Assembly (NCBI RefSeq): GCF_022458985.1
Contig: NC_061777.1
Span: 19,061,668-19,125,667 of the forward strand
DNA from: Mugil cephalus
Lineage: Eukaryota; Chordata; Actinopteri; Mugiliformes; Mugilidae
Direction of reading: 5' to 3'
DNA length: 64,000 nucleotides
Under the pieces are notes generated by a model. It saw only the letters and a list, made by a program, of their open reading frames with translations. It searched no databases and was not told the origin of the DNA. Of this stretch, positions 53,969 through 64,000 are shown piece by piece. Every line of letters begins with the position of its first letter. Position 1 is the stretch's first letter. Position numbers and translations under genes: made by a program.

Positions 53969-56900
53969 GTAAGATCAGTGCGCACTGGGCAGCTCCTCGG
54001 TGACTCGTCTAGACGAGGAATGTGTGCCAAACCGTGGGTTGCGGTGGCCTGGCATCTAGAAGGTCATACGATTCATCTGAGAGGTAGCCCTGCATCACGT
54101 GAAAGCGCCCGTGGGCTTCTTGCTCGTGCCAGCAACACCTTGCAGATGCGCGTGTGCGCTGGTAGTGGCATGGCACAGGCGCAACACACACGGAAGGCAG
54201 AGAAGCCATTTTTATTTGGCGATCAGTGCTGCATTCTGGTTGCATTCTGCCGTCAAAACGCTTGTAAAATATCACACTGCACTATATGGCCGGCGCACCA
54301 CGGTGATGCAGGGATTTTTAGATTCAGTGGTTCGGAGGAAAAACTGTGCACAAGAGAAATGCTCTCACCAGGCTTGATATGCATCTGCACTGGTGCACAC
54401 GATGCATCATTATTAGAGCTTTGCACACAAGTGACAGGTGATGCGACACTGTAGTCTTACTAAAGATGACGCTCTGTAGGTGCTAATAGGAAATATTCCA
54501 TTATCACATCATAACTCGGGATTGATATTTATATTGGCTGACGCTGCCCAATCCCAATTCACTGCAGGTAGTTATCACATTATGCAGTATTGTGTGTGTG
54601 TGTGTGTGTGTGAAAAGGGGGATTTTGTTACATCAGTGTCAGCTTTTTTGTGTGTTTTCAGCGGCTTATTTTTTTAAATGCTCTGCTGGTGTTGGGGGAA
54701 ATGTCAGCTGTCAGTTACAAGGGAAAGTGCATCTAAATCATACACATCTTTGTTTTTGGAAACAACAGTTGGATTTAACTTCTTGTTTCACATTCAGGGT
54801 GAAGGTCTTCAGAGGAAGGAAGGTCCATGGTGAATTTGACATCAAGGTAGAACAGGTAGGTTGTCCGGTTAAACTCCTTCATAGAAAAATAGAAAACTTG
54901 CAAAATAAAGATAACAGAGGTTTATATGGTTGGGAAAAAAAAAAAAAACAGCCAAGCTCAACTGGGCACTGAGACCAGATGGTAACTTCGGTTGGACAAA
55001 TGTTACATCGTTTTCTCTGAAGACTTTGTGTTGACTAGTCCGGAGACATATAACACCATCCCTGCCTCTGATCTATTTTTGTCAAATGAAGAAATACTTG
55101 TGGTGTATGGTTTGGTTTTCTGCAGATTAAAGCATTGCCTTTGATTGCATTTATCACTCGTCACCATTCTCACAGAAAAATCATAAGCAGTGTTCAACAA
55201 AGGCCTTTAGAATGATGATTGTCCCAGGATCCAGTTCACTATTTATTATTGCCAGGATGTGGGATCGCTGTATTCATTTCCACACGGAAGCTCTCTCTGA
55301 CTTCTCATTAATAGAAAAAATATTTATTTTGGCATTTCCAAAGCAAATGCTTTACAATCTAATACTGATTTATCAGTCATTGCAACTGAACAATAACCGT
55401 CTTTGTAAATGTGAATACAAATTATATCCAGTTATACAGATTTGGTCAGTCGCTATTCATGGTGCAATCTACTATTCAGGAATTCAGGAGCTCCCAGATG
55501 CTTTAGAATCCTTTTCTCTGCCTCTGGCATTTTCCTTTTGTGTTATTTTTGTCCCTCTACTTTTTGCTGCAATGACATTTCTATTATTTGCATTGAAGCC
55601 TCTTATCAGTAAGGACACACTCCAAGCAGAGTCTCATATTTGAATGTTTTTGGAAAACAAGAAAAAACCACAACTTTTAGCAAGCACATATTGGGATATT
55701 TTTATTGATATTGTAACAGTTATTCAAAAAGTGACTTGGGCAATTATGCTATTAGGCTAACGATATCTTGAGATTGTACCCAATTCTGTCTGGCTGATGT
55801 AGAAATAGCCATTCCTGCCCTGATTAGGATAATTTTTTATGGCGTTTTTAGGGACTGACCTTGCTATTGTCCTTTCAGGCAGAGTTCTCTGAAATCAACC
55901 TGGTGGCTAATTCCACAGGCACTTACAACGTGGACATTGATGCGATTAGGAATGGACATAAGGTTACAAAGTAAGTATTGTGCTAAATATTTCCAGTAAA
56001 GAACACGTTCTGATCAGTTTGTCTTTCAGTGCAGTTTAACACCTTGCTCGTGTCCTCTTCACTAGGTCCCTTAAGCCAGACTTTGTGCTGATTAGACAGC
56101 ATGCGTTCAGCATGGACAAGAACGGAGACCACCGGAACATGGTGATCGGATTGCAGTATGCTGGACTGCCAAGTGTCAACTCTTTGCACTCTGTCTACAA
56201 TTTCTGTGACAAACCATGGGTGGCAAGTGGAAATCTTTTGTTCAGTTAAAGACTTCACTGAATTAGGCTGCACAGACATATGAATCAACATTTTAAACAT
56301 TCATGTCTGCTTCAGTTTGCTCAGATGTCTAGACTTCACAAGCAACTGGGCCCGGAGGAGTTCCCACTAATTGAGCAGGTTTACTATCCAAACCACAAGG
56401 AAATGGTGAGTTCACAGCCCTCCAGCTACACCCGTGCTGATGGGAATGTCTCGATGCTAAGCAACCCTTAGACAGTTTGACATGCTGAGCTCAACCCTCT
56501 TAATGGGTCACATGTTAGAAGGGTAATTTACCTCCATGTCAATAATCCATCGTATGCTGCAGCTGAGACCACTCAAATTATCTGAGAAGGGTGTTCTTGT
56601 GTTTTTTTTTTCATTACTGGTGGACGCCTTTTGATTACTGGCGTGCCAAGTCAGCGTCAGTTCATTTAGACTGAGACCGTTGCTGCAGAGCCGCCGTTTA
56701 CACCCCCGCGGTCACAGGCTGACAGAACTAGGCTGGCTTTCAAGTCATCAATATGAATCGGAATTTCTGCAGAAATGGAGGAAGGCTGCACTGATTTTAG
56801 TCTGTATGATTGAAAACTGATGAAACAATTGGTTTTGTAATCACAAGAGTACCATGATGGATTACACTGATAAGAGATCTGATGATGTTCTTCTACAGAT

Positions 56901-59900
56901 TACTTCTCCTCGATTCCCCGTGGTGGTAAAGATGGGTCATGCTCACTCAGGAATGGGGAAGGTAGAGAGTCCTCCAAGTATTCTCACTCAGAAATGAACA
57001 CCTTATTTCTTGGACTCGTATATCTCATCATGTGTATATTTTGACAGGTGAAAGTGGACAACCAATATGATTTCCAAGATATCGCTAGTGTGGTGGCACT
57101 GACCAAGACTTATGCCACCTCTGAGCCCTTTATTGACGCAAAGTATGACGTCCGCATCCAGAAGATCGGCAACAATTACAAGGCTTACATGTGAGTGAAG
57201 TTACCACGAATACCAAAACTACTGCTATCAAAGGGTCGGCAAGTGGTAATGGTGAACGAAAGTCAAATTTTATCCTGATTTGCAGGAGAACATCTATTTC
57301 CGGCAACTGGAAAACTAACACTGGCTCATCTATGCTTGAGCAGGTGGCCATGTCAGACAAGTAAGAGCACATAACCGCAAGCCGAATGAAATTGTAAATC
57401 ACATGACGCCTCGGCGTGTAATAATATCTCTGTTTGACATGTCATTGCAGGTACAGAATGTGGGTAGATTCTTGTGCAGACATTTTCGGAGGGTTGGATA
57501 TCTGTGCCGTGGAGGCTCTGCATGGTAAAGACGGCAGGGACTACATCATAGAGGTAATAAAAACAGTGCACGTACAGTATACCAATATGTGCCGGTTGTC
57601 AAAAAGGGAATGAAGAAACTTCACCATGTTGCTGTGTTTTAGGTTGACGACTGCTCAATGCCACTGATCGGGGACCAGCAGGATGAGGATCGTGTTCAGA
57701 TTGCAGAACTTGTGGTTTCTAAGATGAACCAGTCGGTTCCACGCACTTCCAGCCCTTCCACAGCCCGCGCCACAGCAGCCCAGCCAGCACAGGTGTTTAA
57801 AACGCAGGCACGCTGCGCGTACTCCAGTAACCACTGACCTTTCGTCATGTTCCCACTTTTATTAGGAATATAAACTATGTCAAGCCAGATATAATATTTT
57901 ATTTTAGGTGCACCTCTTTCTTGAATAATTGGACTAGTTGGGCATAAACCGCACATGCCTTCGAGTCAGCAGTTGGTGTAATGAGTGCAGTACTCGTGGT
58001 TCACTTTGTGTGGAATAGAGCGATGATTCCAGCTTTAGTGCGCTGACCAAACTTGAGGGAAATTGAAAGCATTTTAAAGGCCATAGAGATGTAAAACACT
58101 GCAGTTCTCGTAATTAACGACTGAGAGTGAGACAGGTACAAATGAACAGGAATGCTTTAAGCACACTCACACTGTGCAATGGCAGCCATTAAAATGTAAA
58201 CAGTTTGTGTCTGAGTGGAATAGATGTTCGCAGTATTTGTTTTATTTCTGGTAGAGAGAAGTAATGTGATGCATTGTAATGCAAATAGCGTAACTGCTGG
58301 GTAGTGGCTAGTTGAAACAATAACATACCCTGCTTGTTTAAAACATAGCAAAACTAACGTCCCCCGTCTGATGAGCAAAAATAGGGAAACATCTGCATCC
58401 ATCTCCTGGCTTTTCTCTCTCCATTATCGGATCTTTTCCTCCTTGGTTATATTAAGGCCATCGCACTTTTTTGGATTTCAGCTGTTAAATTTACCCAGGG
58501 TTGCGTTAATCTCCTTTTTTCCCTTTTATAAAGCCAGAGATGTGTGTACTAAACAATTGTCATCGTCGTAGAATTCGTTGGTATCATTCTCTAAAAGTCT
58601 TGACACGTCGTGCCGCAGTTGTTTGCGTGGTTGTCTTTAAATGTCAGGTTGCCACTTTAAGTGGGAGTATTATTTTCTACGTTAGCTATTTTCCTTTCTT
58701 ATTTTATAAAAGTTTAATTTCTGTCCCTTTAACTTGTGCATGCTTTGTAGAAAGCAGTGTCTCCTCAGCCCATCTCACAGCCCAGAGTACCACAGGCTCA
58801 ACAGCGTCCCTCGCCTCAGGGTATGAACTGGATATTTTCCGCAATAAAAAAGTGAACTCACTGATAATATTTGTTACAGACAATAATATGATGAAACTTA
58901 CTGGATTCCTTTGCTACTTTCGTTTTTATGTCACAGGTGGTCCCCAGCAAAGCCCCCCATCTCAGCAGCGCCCACAACCTCAGGGCCAACCTCCTGCGCA
59001 GGCTCAGCAGCCTGGTGCCAGCCCCGCTGCTGGTGACCCCAGTACCCAGGCTAAGGCAACCCAAGGACCTGCGGCTCAACCACGGCCACCGGGTCCAGGT
59101 GCTTCTCAAGGCCAGAGACCTACTTCCGGGCAAGGCACTCCTCCACGTAGCCAGGGAGGCTCCCCTCAAGCTCAGAGGCAACAGTCTGTAACGCAGCAGC
59201 AGAAAGCGTCAGCAGCAGGCCCCGGCCAGAAACCTCCGGGTGGACAACCGCAGCAGCAGAGGCCCACTCAGCCCCCTAGGCAGCAGTCACAGGGGGGGGC
59301 GCAGCAACAGAGAGCTCCTGGCCAGCAGGGCCGTCCCGGAGCGGCCACCACCCAGCAGCCGCGACCCGCCGCTCAAGGCCAGGGGGGCCCGGGAGGACGA
59401 CCCCCTCTGCAGCAGAAGCCGCAGCCCCCACAGAAGCCCAGTCAAGATAGCCTGAGTGGCTCCCCACAACTAAAGTAAGTAGCTGCGTTTGATTTATGAT
59501 TTGTCTCATCTCATTTTTCATAAAGAGAACCTTACGGCTAAAAAAAAATAAAATATCCCTTCTTAATTTTTGCTCCTGTGAAATATGCATGCCACAAGGG
59601 AAATCTCTTTATTGATAAATGATCCACCTGAATGTGCATGGTTTATTGATTCTTAAATTTTTTTTCAGCCCCTCAGCGGCACTTTCACAAAACATAACAT
59701 TTCAGTTTCTCTGGAGAAGTTGTGATACATTAAAACAACAAGCAGAGGCTGTTATGTATCTTTCGGCCTCAATTAACGCTCTGGACCCAGGTGACCAAAT
59801 TCTTTAATTATGACTTTTTATCTCAGCAGTGGGGATGGACAGAAAATGTCCACATCTTGATGTAGTTGATCACTGTAAGTGACTGATCACTATGAGTGGT

Positions 59901-60490
59901 AAACACGTAGTGAACACGGATCGTAACTATAATGAATTTAATCAGAAATTTATGTAATCACATTGGCTCCAGCCATGGTGGTTAACTAGTGATAGTAGCA
60001 CCTTTTAAAATCTTTTAAAAACCTTATGTCCATAGCAATTAACTTCAATGAACTAGTGACATGAACACTCTTGACATGAATCCCAGCCAAAAAAAAACAA
60101 AAAACACATGCATCACTATGCATCCAGAAAAGGCATTCACTATTCATATCATATCAACGCTAACTTGAAATGATAAGGTGATAGTGAATGACCTCAGGGA
60201 ACGAATGCGCTTTTATCATCTTTTACTGAGCCTTTCCTCTCCTCTCTCTCTGTTCCTCTGCCTTGCCGAGCTCCGGTCTTTTCATTCCATGGGTTTGCTG
60301 CATGACTTTAATAGCCTCTCCCTCTCCTCTATTGCCATTTTCCTCTCTTTATAGCAAGTCCCAGTCTCTTACCAATACCTTCAACATTCCAGAAACCCCA
60401 GCGCCGCGAGCCAGCCTTAGCCAGGACGAGGTGAAGGCTGAAACCATACGCAATCTACGCAAATCTTTTGCCAGTCTCTTCTCAGACTGA
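53598..60490 (+). CDS. syn1: syn1, synapsin I
   Basis: Thirteen coding exons: 53598-53968, 54798-54855, 55879-55970, 56066-56222, 56316-56405, 56899-56961, 57048-57190, 57286-57360, 57451-57553, 57643-57792, 58751-58820, 58937-59474, 60355-60490. Spliced length is 2046 bases, or 681 aa (human Ia is 705). Synapsin coats synaptic vesicles and tethers the reserve pool to actin. Domain A (1-28) has the RRLS PKA/CaMKI site at Ser9. Domain B is glycine-rich. Domain C (about 112-420) is the ATP-grasp-like core with GHAHSGMGK and [12 protein letters not shown]. Domain D is a Pro/Gln-rich region with RQQS sites at about Ser541 and Ser575, matching the RxxS pattern of the CaMKII sites. Domain E ends [37 protein letters not shown] and the long D and E domains favour synapsin I over II. 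Intron 4 uses a GC donor. Confidence 0.96.
53756..53828 (+). repeat. syn1: In-frame GGN (poly-glycine) repeat in syn1 exon 1
   Basis: Two runs of GGT/GGA/GGC codons flanking a short Val/Gly/Ile spacer. It is prone to length change by slippage and produces a misleading poly-proline ORF on the minus strand. Confidence 0.85.
54591..54612 (+). repeat. (TG)n microsatellite in syn1 intron 1
   Basis: Eleven TG units. Confidence 0.85.
54798..54855 (+). CDS. syn1: syn1 exon 2
   Basis: Completes Trp124, then [19 protein letters not shown]. It matches AKYFKGKKIHGEIDIKVEQ. Acceptor is ttcag and donor is gtaggt. Confidence 0.95.
54856..55878. other. syn1 intron 2, no other gene supported
   Basis: 1.0 kb, AT-rich. 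A 143-codon plus-strand ORF (55212-55643) with a hydrophobic end has no recognisable family and is probably chance. Confidence 0.6.
55879..55970 (+). CDS. syn1: syn1 exon 3
   Basis: Residues 144-173, [20 protein letters not shown] then [10 protein letters not shown]. Early domain C. Confidence 0.95.
56066..56222 (+). CDS. syn1: syn1 exon 4 (followed by a GC donor)
   Basis: Residues 174-226, [20 protein letters not shown] to [16 protein letters not shown]. The Val codon is followed by gcaagt, so the intron starts with GC. Using the weaker gt three bases earlier would drop only the Val, whereas all mammalian synapsins I recall have PWVFAQ. Confidence 0.92.
56316..56405 (+). CDS. syn1: syn1 exon 5
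   Basis: Residues 227-256, [20 protein letters not shown] then [10 protein letters not shown]. Acceptor is cttcag and donor is gtgagt. Confidence 0.95.
56899..56961 (+). CDS. syn1: syn1 exon 6 (nucleotide-binding loop)
   Basis: Residues 257-277, [20 protein letters not shown] then K. Lys267 and the glycine-containing loop correspond to the ATP-binding part of domain C. Confidence 0.95.
57048..57190 (+). CDS. syn1: syn1 exon 7
   Basis: Residues 278-324, [40 protein letters not shown] and GNNYKAY. Core of domain C. Confidence 0.96.
57286..57360 (+). CDS. syn1: syn1 exon 8
   Basis: Residues 325-349, [20 protein letters not shown] then VAMSD. Both boundaries split a codon after two bases. Confidence 0.95.
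57451..57553 (+). CDS. syn1: syn1 exon 9
   Basis: Residues 350-384, [20 protein letters not shown] then [15 protein letters not shown]. Contains conserved acidic residues of the ATP-grasp fold. Confidence 0.95.
57643..57792 (+). CDS. syn1: syn1 exon 10 (end of domain C)
   Basis: Residues 385-434, [39 protein letters not shown], then [16 protein letters not shown] is closer to synapsin II here than the GSSMPLIG of mammalian synapsin I. The donor gtgttt is weak. Confidence 0.9.
57793..58750. other. syn1 intron 10, no nested gene seen
   Basis: About 960 bases. Inspected for TIMP-like coding on the minus strand because mammalian synapsin genes host TIMP genes; none was found. Confidence 0.65.
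58751..58820 (+). CDS. syn1: syn1 exon 11 (start of domain D)
   Basis: Residues 435-457, [20 protein letters not shown] then SPQ. The Pro/Gln composition, the ttgtag acceptor and phase continuity into exon 12 support it. It is less conserved than the core, and an alternative acceptor a few bases away is possible. Confidence 0.8.
58937..59474 (+). CDS. syn1: syn1 exon 12 (Pro/Gln-rich domain D)
   Basis: Residues 458-636. Low-complexity Pro/Gln/Gly sequence with many PxxP motifs, two RQQS sites and [14 protein letters not shown] before a gtaagt donor. Corresponds to mammalian domain D, which binds SH3 proteins and actin. Confidence 0.93.
59475..60354. other. syn1 intron 12
   Basis: About 880 bases with a pyrimidine-rich stretch before the exon 13 acceptor. 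No further exon was recognised. Alternative E-domain exons, if any, would be expected here. Confidence 0.6.
60355..60490 (+). CDS. syn1: syn1 exon 13 (domain E and stop)
   Basis: Residues 637-681, [45 protein letters not shown] and TGA at 60488-60490. This is the a-type synapsin C-terminus (domain E). A b-type form would need another acceptor, which I could not identify. Confidence 0.96.
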
Positions 60491-60511
60491 GACGGCATAA
60501 GTCCCCTCTTC

Positions 60512-60544
60512 CCTCCTCCTCCTCCTCCTCCTCCTCCTCCTCCT
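60512..60544 (+). repeat. (CCT)n microsatellite in syn1 3' UTR
   Basis: Eleven CCT/TCC units, 22 bases after the stop codon. The minus-strand poly-arginine ORF across it is an artefact. Confidence 0.88.
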
Positions 60545-60913
60545 ACTGACAGAAAACAAGGACAGGCAAAGTGAAGGAAAGATCCCTTCTACCCCCCCTC
60601 CCCAACACACACCAACGAACAAGGACCAACAGGACACCATCTCCAATTCACGTACATTGAGCCTGATGTGAAAATGTACGCACTTGACACCCACTGCCTA
60701 AACAGTTAAAACGAACGAAAAGTAGAATGATGTTAGGCACAGATGTCTGAAACATTCCTTTGCCTTGCCTCAAGCTTAAGCAAGTCATCCACACAAACTG
60801 TCGAAAGCCTGTATATGCATGAACACACTTACACACAAATAAGCAGCTGAACAACACAACACTGCTCCCACTTGTTTGTTGGTGCCGTAACGTCATTGTG
60901 GTCTTTATGTTTC

Positions 60914-60919
60914 AATAAA
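60914..60919 (+). terminator. syn1: First syn1 polyadenylation signal
   Basis: AATAAA 424 bases after the stop codon. Confidence 0.5.
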
Positions 60920-63505
60920 TTAAGGCGCTGTACAAAAGTTATGTGGATCGAGAGGACTGCAGAATCTTAGATTTTCACCCTGCCTAGTGTTATTGCACCC
61001 TGTTAGCTCATGTTGTATATTTTTAAAATGTGCTACGTGACAGCTACTCTCCGTGCTTGAATGAAGAGATAAATAATAAATCATCTGTTTGCCACAGCAG
61101 GGAACAATGAACAGCAACAAGCAGGCGTGACGCCGCAAAAGACAAAAAGTCTCTTTTTCTGAGCTCCATGTCACAAATACAACAACTTTTACAAAATACA
61201 AATTCTCAAGCGGAAATATGGGTTAAGATACAGTAAAAGACCACTCCCCCTTCAGCAGAAATAACCCCTCCCTCCTTGTAGTTTTTGTACAGTGCCCACT
61301 TTTCACTACAGCTGCACACATAGGATGTCCCGTGTTAGCAAACTCTAGATCAGTTCGAGCCGTTGACTGCTCATAGTGATGTCTTAGCTGCATGTCAATA
61401 GGAGGCAATGGTTGCATTTTCCAACCCCTGACTTTGGCGCTTGTAACTGTGTTGTCACATGTAGTTGAATTAGTTAGTAACGTAGCCTAGTTGGTGTCGT
61501 GAGTATGTCGTGGCCCCTCACTCTTCCTCCCATCCTTTGTCGCACAAGAACGAAAGCCCAAAGGCTCTCCACCTTAAAAGCATGCCTTACACAGACAAGA
61601 GCGTCAAATCAAATGGAGCTGTCTCAGGGATGTCCAGTTGATTGTGACACTTGTGTGTGGGTGAGGGTCTTCCATTGCAGTCTTATCGTGGTTGTTTACA
61701 AAAGAGCGAAGGAAAAGCATGCATTTTGATGAGGTGGGATGTTTTATTGTTTCAAACGCATTTGCACACAGAGTATACTGCAAAATTATACTTGAATAAC
61801 AATGACATGGACTGATGTACGAAGTCTACATTTTCAGGTTTTATTCATCTGCCACTCGACAAAGCGACAAGTCTCTGTTCCCTCCTCGGGGGGGGGGCGG
61901 CTGTGTCTGTGGCAGGTGGTGTACAGTAAGACACAGCACAGGCAGGGTTGGCTGTTCAGGTACAGTTAGCGAAAAGTGACAGTTTCATTTCATTGTCGCT
62001 TGACTTCAAAGCAACGTGACGAGAAAACCCCGTGACTGTAAAGGCAGCCGTTAGAGTTTAGCGGATGTACAGTAATATTTTCGGATTTAGCGGTAGGTGG
62101 GATTTGGGATTTTGCACTTCAACATGGAGCCTGTGTCGTGCAGCGCAGCAGAGCTTCTGCCTCCGTGTGTGCTTCTCGGTTTTCAACGGGTTCATTTACT
62201 GCGAGAAGAGGCCATGCTCCAAAGCATACTCAGCCAAGGAATGTATCATAATGAGGTTCATCTATACAATAAAGAAAGGAAAACATTGTAAAGAATGAAA
62301 ATAAAAATGGGAATGTCAACGGTAAGATGCTCCTCTGCAGTAGATTTAACACTTACTGCCACCTTTTCTTTGCACTGATGAAGCGTTCTTTGGTCACTAG
62401 TCCAAGTTAAACAGTCATTTTTTTCCAGGCACTAAATACGTCTTCCAGATGGAGTGTATACAATTGTTGGTACAGTATGGCAATATCATGCTTTTTAGAG
62501 AAGACCCAATAGCCAAAAGTCTGACGAAGTCCTGGCCTCTCCCTCCCCCCTGCAGACTCTCTATGCTGCCTGTGTTTATCGGTCTATTTGTGTAGCCACA
62601 GTGACCCCTTGTGCTCAATGGTGCATTAACGTGTGAATGTTGTTCTGTAACTGGTCAAACCAAATAGATGTGCTGTACAGAGCTCTGAGTGATGCAGATT
62701 GTCGCCTCTTTCCCCCCTGCTGCTATTTGTGCTTGTTGATAACGCGTGTGTCTCTATTTATTTATTTTTTTAGCTTCCTTGAATTATTTTGTACTCGAAT
62801 CATCTTCTTCTGTGAGGCACCACTATCTGGGCCTTTATGCATTCGCGAGCTGTATTTTTAAACTTTACAGCACTCAGTATGTAATATTCCGACTTAGCCC
62901 GCTGTCAGGATAATCAGTGAGAGCAGTAATTGTTACGCTGAGTGTGTAATTTATGAAAATGAGCTATCACATTAAGCATGGATGGTTAACTTTGAAAAAT
63001 ATCATTTTGTCAGTGGCCTCTGGGCCGTGCTGAGACACACCATTCGCCACGGCGCCTCCTGCAACAGGCGGGAAGAGCCGCGGCAGCAACGCATAGAAGT
63101 AGTTTTGTATTTATGTTTTTATTTTTAATATTCACAGAGCTTTCTTTCTTTTAAACGTTTACATTCTTCATGGTGGCTATATTTGACTGTGAATGTACCT
63201 CGTTTCCTCCCATGCAGCTAGTTCTGTTGTTTCCTCAATGCACTGTATAATCATTGTGAAAAGATGAAATCGTTGCAGATTCGAGTGATACCGATAGTCG
63301 GTCGATGCCTGCCAGATTTAAAAAAAGTACGTCATAAGTGTAAAATCAAAAAGCTGAGGTTTTTGCTAATCAAAAAATAAGTTACCGCATAATGTAAATC
63401 ATGGTGGAATATTGAATTAAATGTAAAAAAAATATATATAGATGTTATATGCAATGTAGTTATATTATGTGAAATTGAGTATGTTATTAAAACATGCACA
63501 TGTCT

Positions 63506-63511
63506 AATAAA
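63506..63511 (+). terminator. syn1: Distal candidate syn1 polyadenylation signal
   Basis: AATAAA about 3 kb after the stop, followed by T/G-rich sequence (gctgtttcatttgtg), which resembles a downstream element. Confidence 0.4.
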
Positions 63512-63539
63512 GTCAATGACCATCAGAGGCTGTTTCATT

Positions 63540-64000
63540 TGTGACTGCTGACTGGATGTAGAATAGAAACCCTTCCAGGTATTCCAGGTTCAGGTTTTGC
63601 TTGATAATCTCTGTCCATCAGAGAGGAGTGAATCCTCCTCTCTTGCTCCTTCTGTTTTCTCTGCAGTATTTTAGTGTTTGGAGTTGGAGTTCAAAGAGGG
63701 TCTATAGCAGCTTGTAGCCGTACCAACTGTGAAGATGTGAAGTCTGAATAAATAAAATATAGCATCATATAGTAATACAACCACATCAAGAAATGTAAAA
63801 TCTTTGACAGTCTTGTATAGACTGTTTTATCCTGGCGTGAATATACTTAAAGTATTGTGTGTGTAGTTGTAAGCTAGTCAGCTATTTACAAAGTCAAAAA
63901 GAACACTGGGTGAACACAGGTGTTTTATTTAAGTCCTTTTTGTTTCAGTTGAAACTCATAAAGCAATACATCAAACAAATTTTTTTTTCAAAAGCAGCTG
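63540..64000. other. Right-edge sequence, no gene seen
   Basis: About 460 AT-rich bases with another AATAAA-like word near 63750. Nothing recognisable. Confidence 0.55.

Larger units (their letters stand above)
60491..63511 (+). other. syn1: syn1 3' UTR (extent uncertain)
   Basis: A (CCT)n microsatellite follows the stop. The first AATAAA is at 60914-60919, giving a UTR of about 430 bases. Further signals near 62267 and at 63506-63511 would allow a UTR of about 3 kb. No gene is seen in the interval. Confidence 0.5.

Noticed and set aside
53978..54454. 158-codon plus-strand ORF just after syn1 exon 1
   Set aside because: It starts after a good splice donor, shows no domain, and the next synapsin exon joins at 54798. 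Read as intron.
55212..55643. 143-codon plus-strand ORF with a hydrophobic end in syn1 intron 2
   Set aside because: AT-rich sequence gives hydrophobic residues by chance. No family resemblance, no splice or promoter context.
58540..58936. N-terminal part of the 312-codon ORF that runs into syn1 exon 12
   Set aside because: Residues before the cacag acceptor at 58936 are intron read-through; only the Pro/Gln-rich part belongs to synapsin.
60482..60694. Minus-strand ORF with a poly-arginine run
   Set aside because: Antisense of the CCT microsatellite in the syn1 3' UTR.

Overview
The window is nuclear DNA from a vertebrate, most likely a ray-finned (teleost, probably percomorph) fish. It contains intron-rich genes with GT/AG junctions, four clear vertebrate gene families, and relics of Tc1-like DNA transposons and a non-LTR retrotransposon of types common in fish. 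There is no sign of bacterial, viral or organellar content. Species cannot be named from the sequence alone.

Layout, left to right: (1) 693-31220, minus strand: dtx1, a Deltex-type E3 ubiquitin ligase of the Notch pathway. Seven coding exons are visible and the C-terminal exons lie beyond the left edge. Introns 1 (about 19 kb) and 2 (about 6.5 kb) take up most of the first half of the window. (2) 31221-36293: intergenic DNA with an internally deleted Tc1-like element and a 5'-truncated Tc1 transposase relic. (3) 36377-41584, minus strand: slc20a1, the sodium/phosphate cotransporter PiT-1, complete in 10 coding exons (632 aa), with a non-coding first exon and a TATA box near 42825. (4) 42840-46810: intergenic DNA with a LINE 3' end and the best-preserved copy of the Tc1-like MITE. 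(5) 47305-50557, minus strand: a vestigial-like 4 gene, probably vgll4l, complete in 5 coding exons (274 aa) with both TDU motifs. (6) 50558-53597: divergent promoter interval. (7) 53598-60490, plus strand: syn1 (synapsin I), complete in 13 coding exons (681 aa), followed by a probable long 3' UTR.

The genes do not form an operon-like unit. Their products act in separate processes: Notch-linked ubiquitination, phosphate uptake, TEAD/YAP repression, and synaptic-vesicle clustering. The head-to-head vgll4-type/syn1 arrangement resembles the VGLL4-SYN2 linkage on human chromosome 3p25 and suggests an old duplicated block. All exon boundaries were read by eye from reading frame, splice consensus and remembered family sequence. 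Reading phase is continuous through every junction listed. I found no convincing previously undescribed system. The most useful leads are the vgll4-type/syn1 linkage, a GC-AG intron in syn1, the lack of a nested timp gene in syn1, and the shared-deletion Tc1 MITE family.
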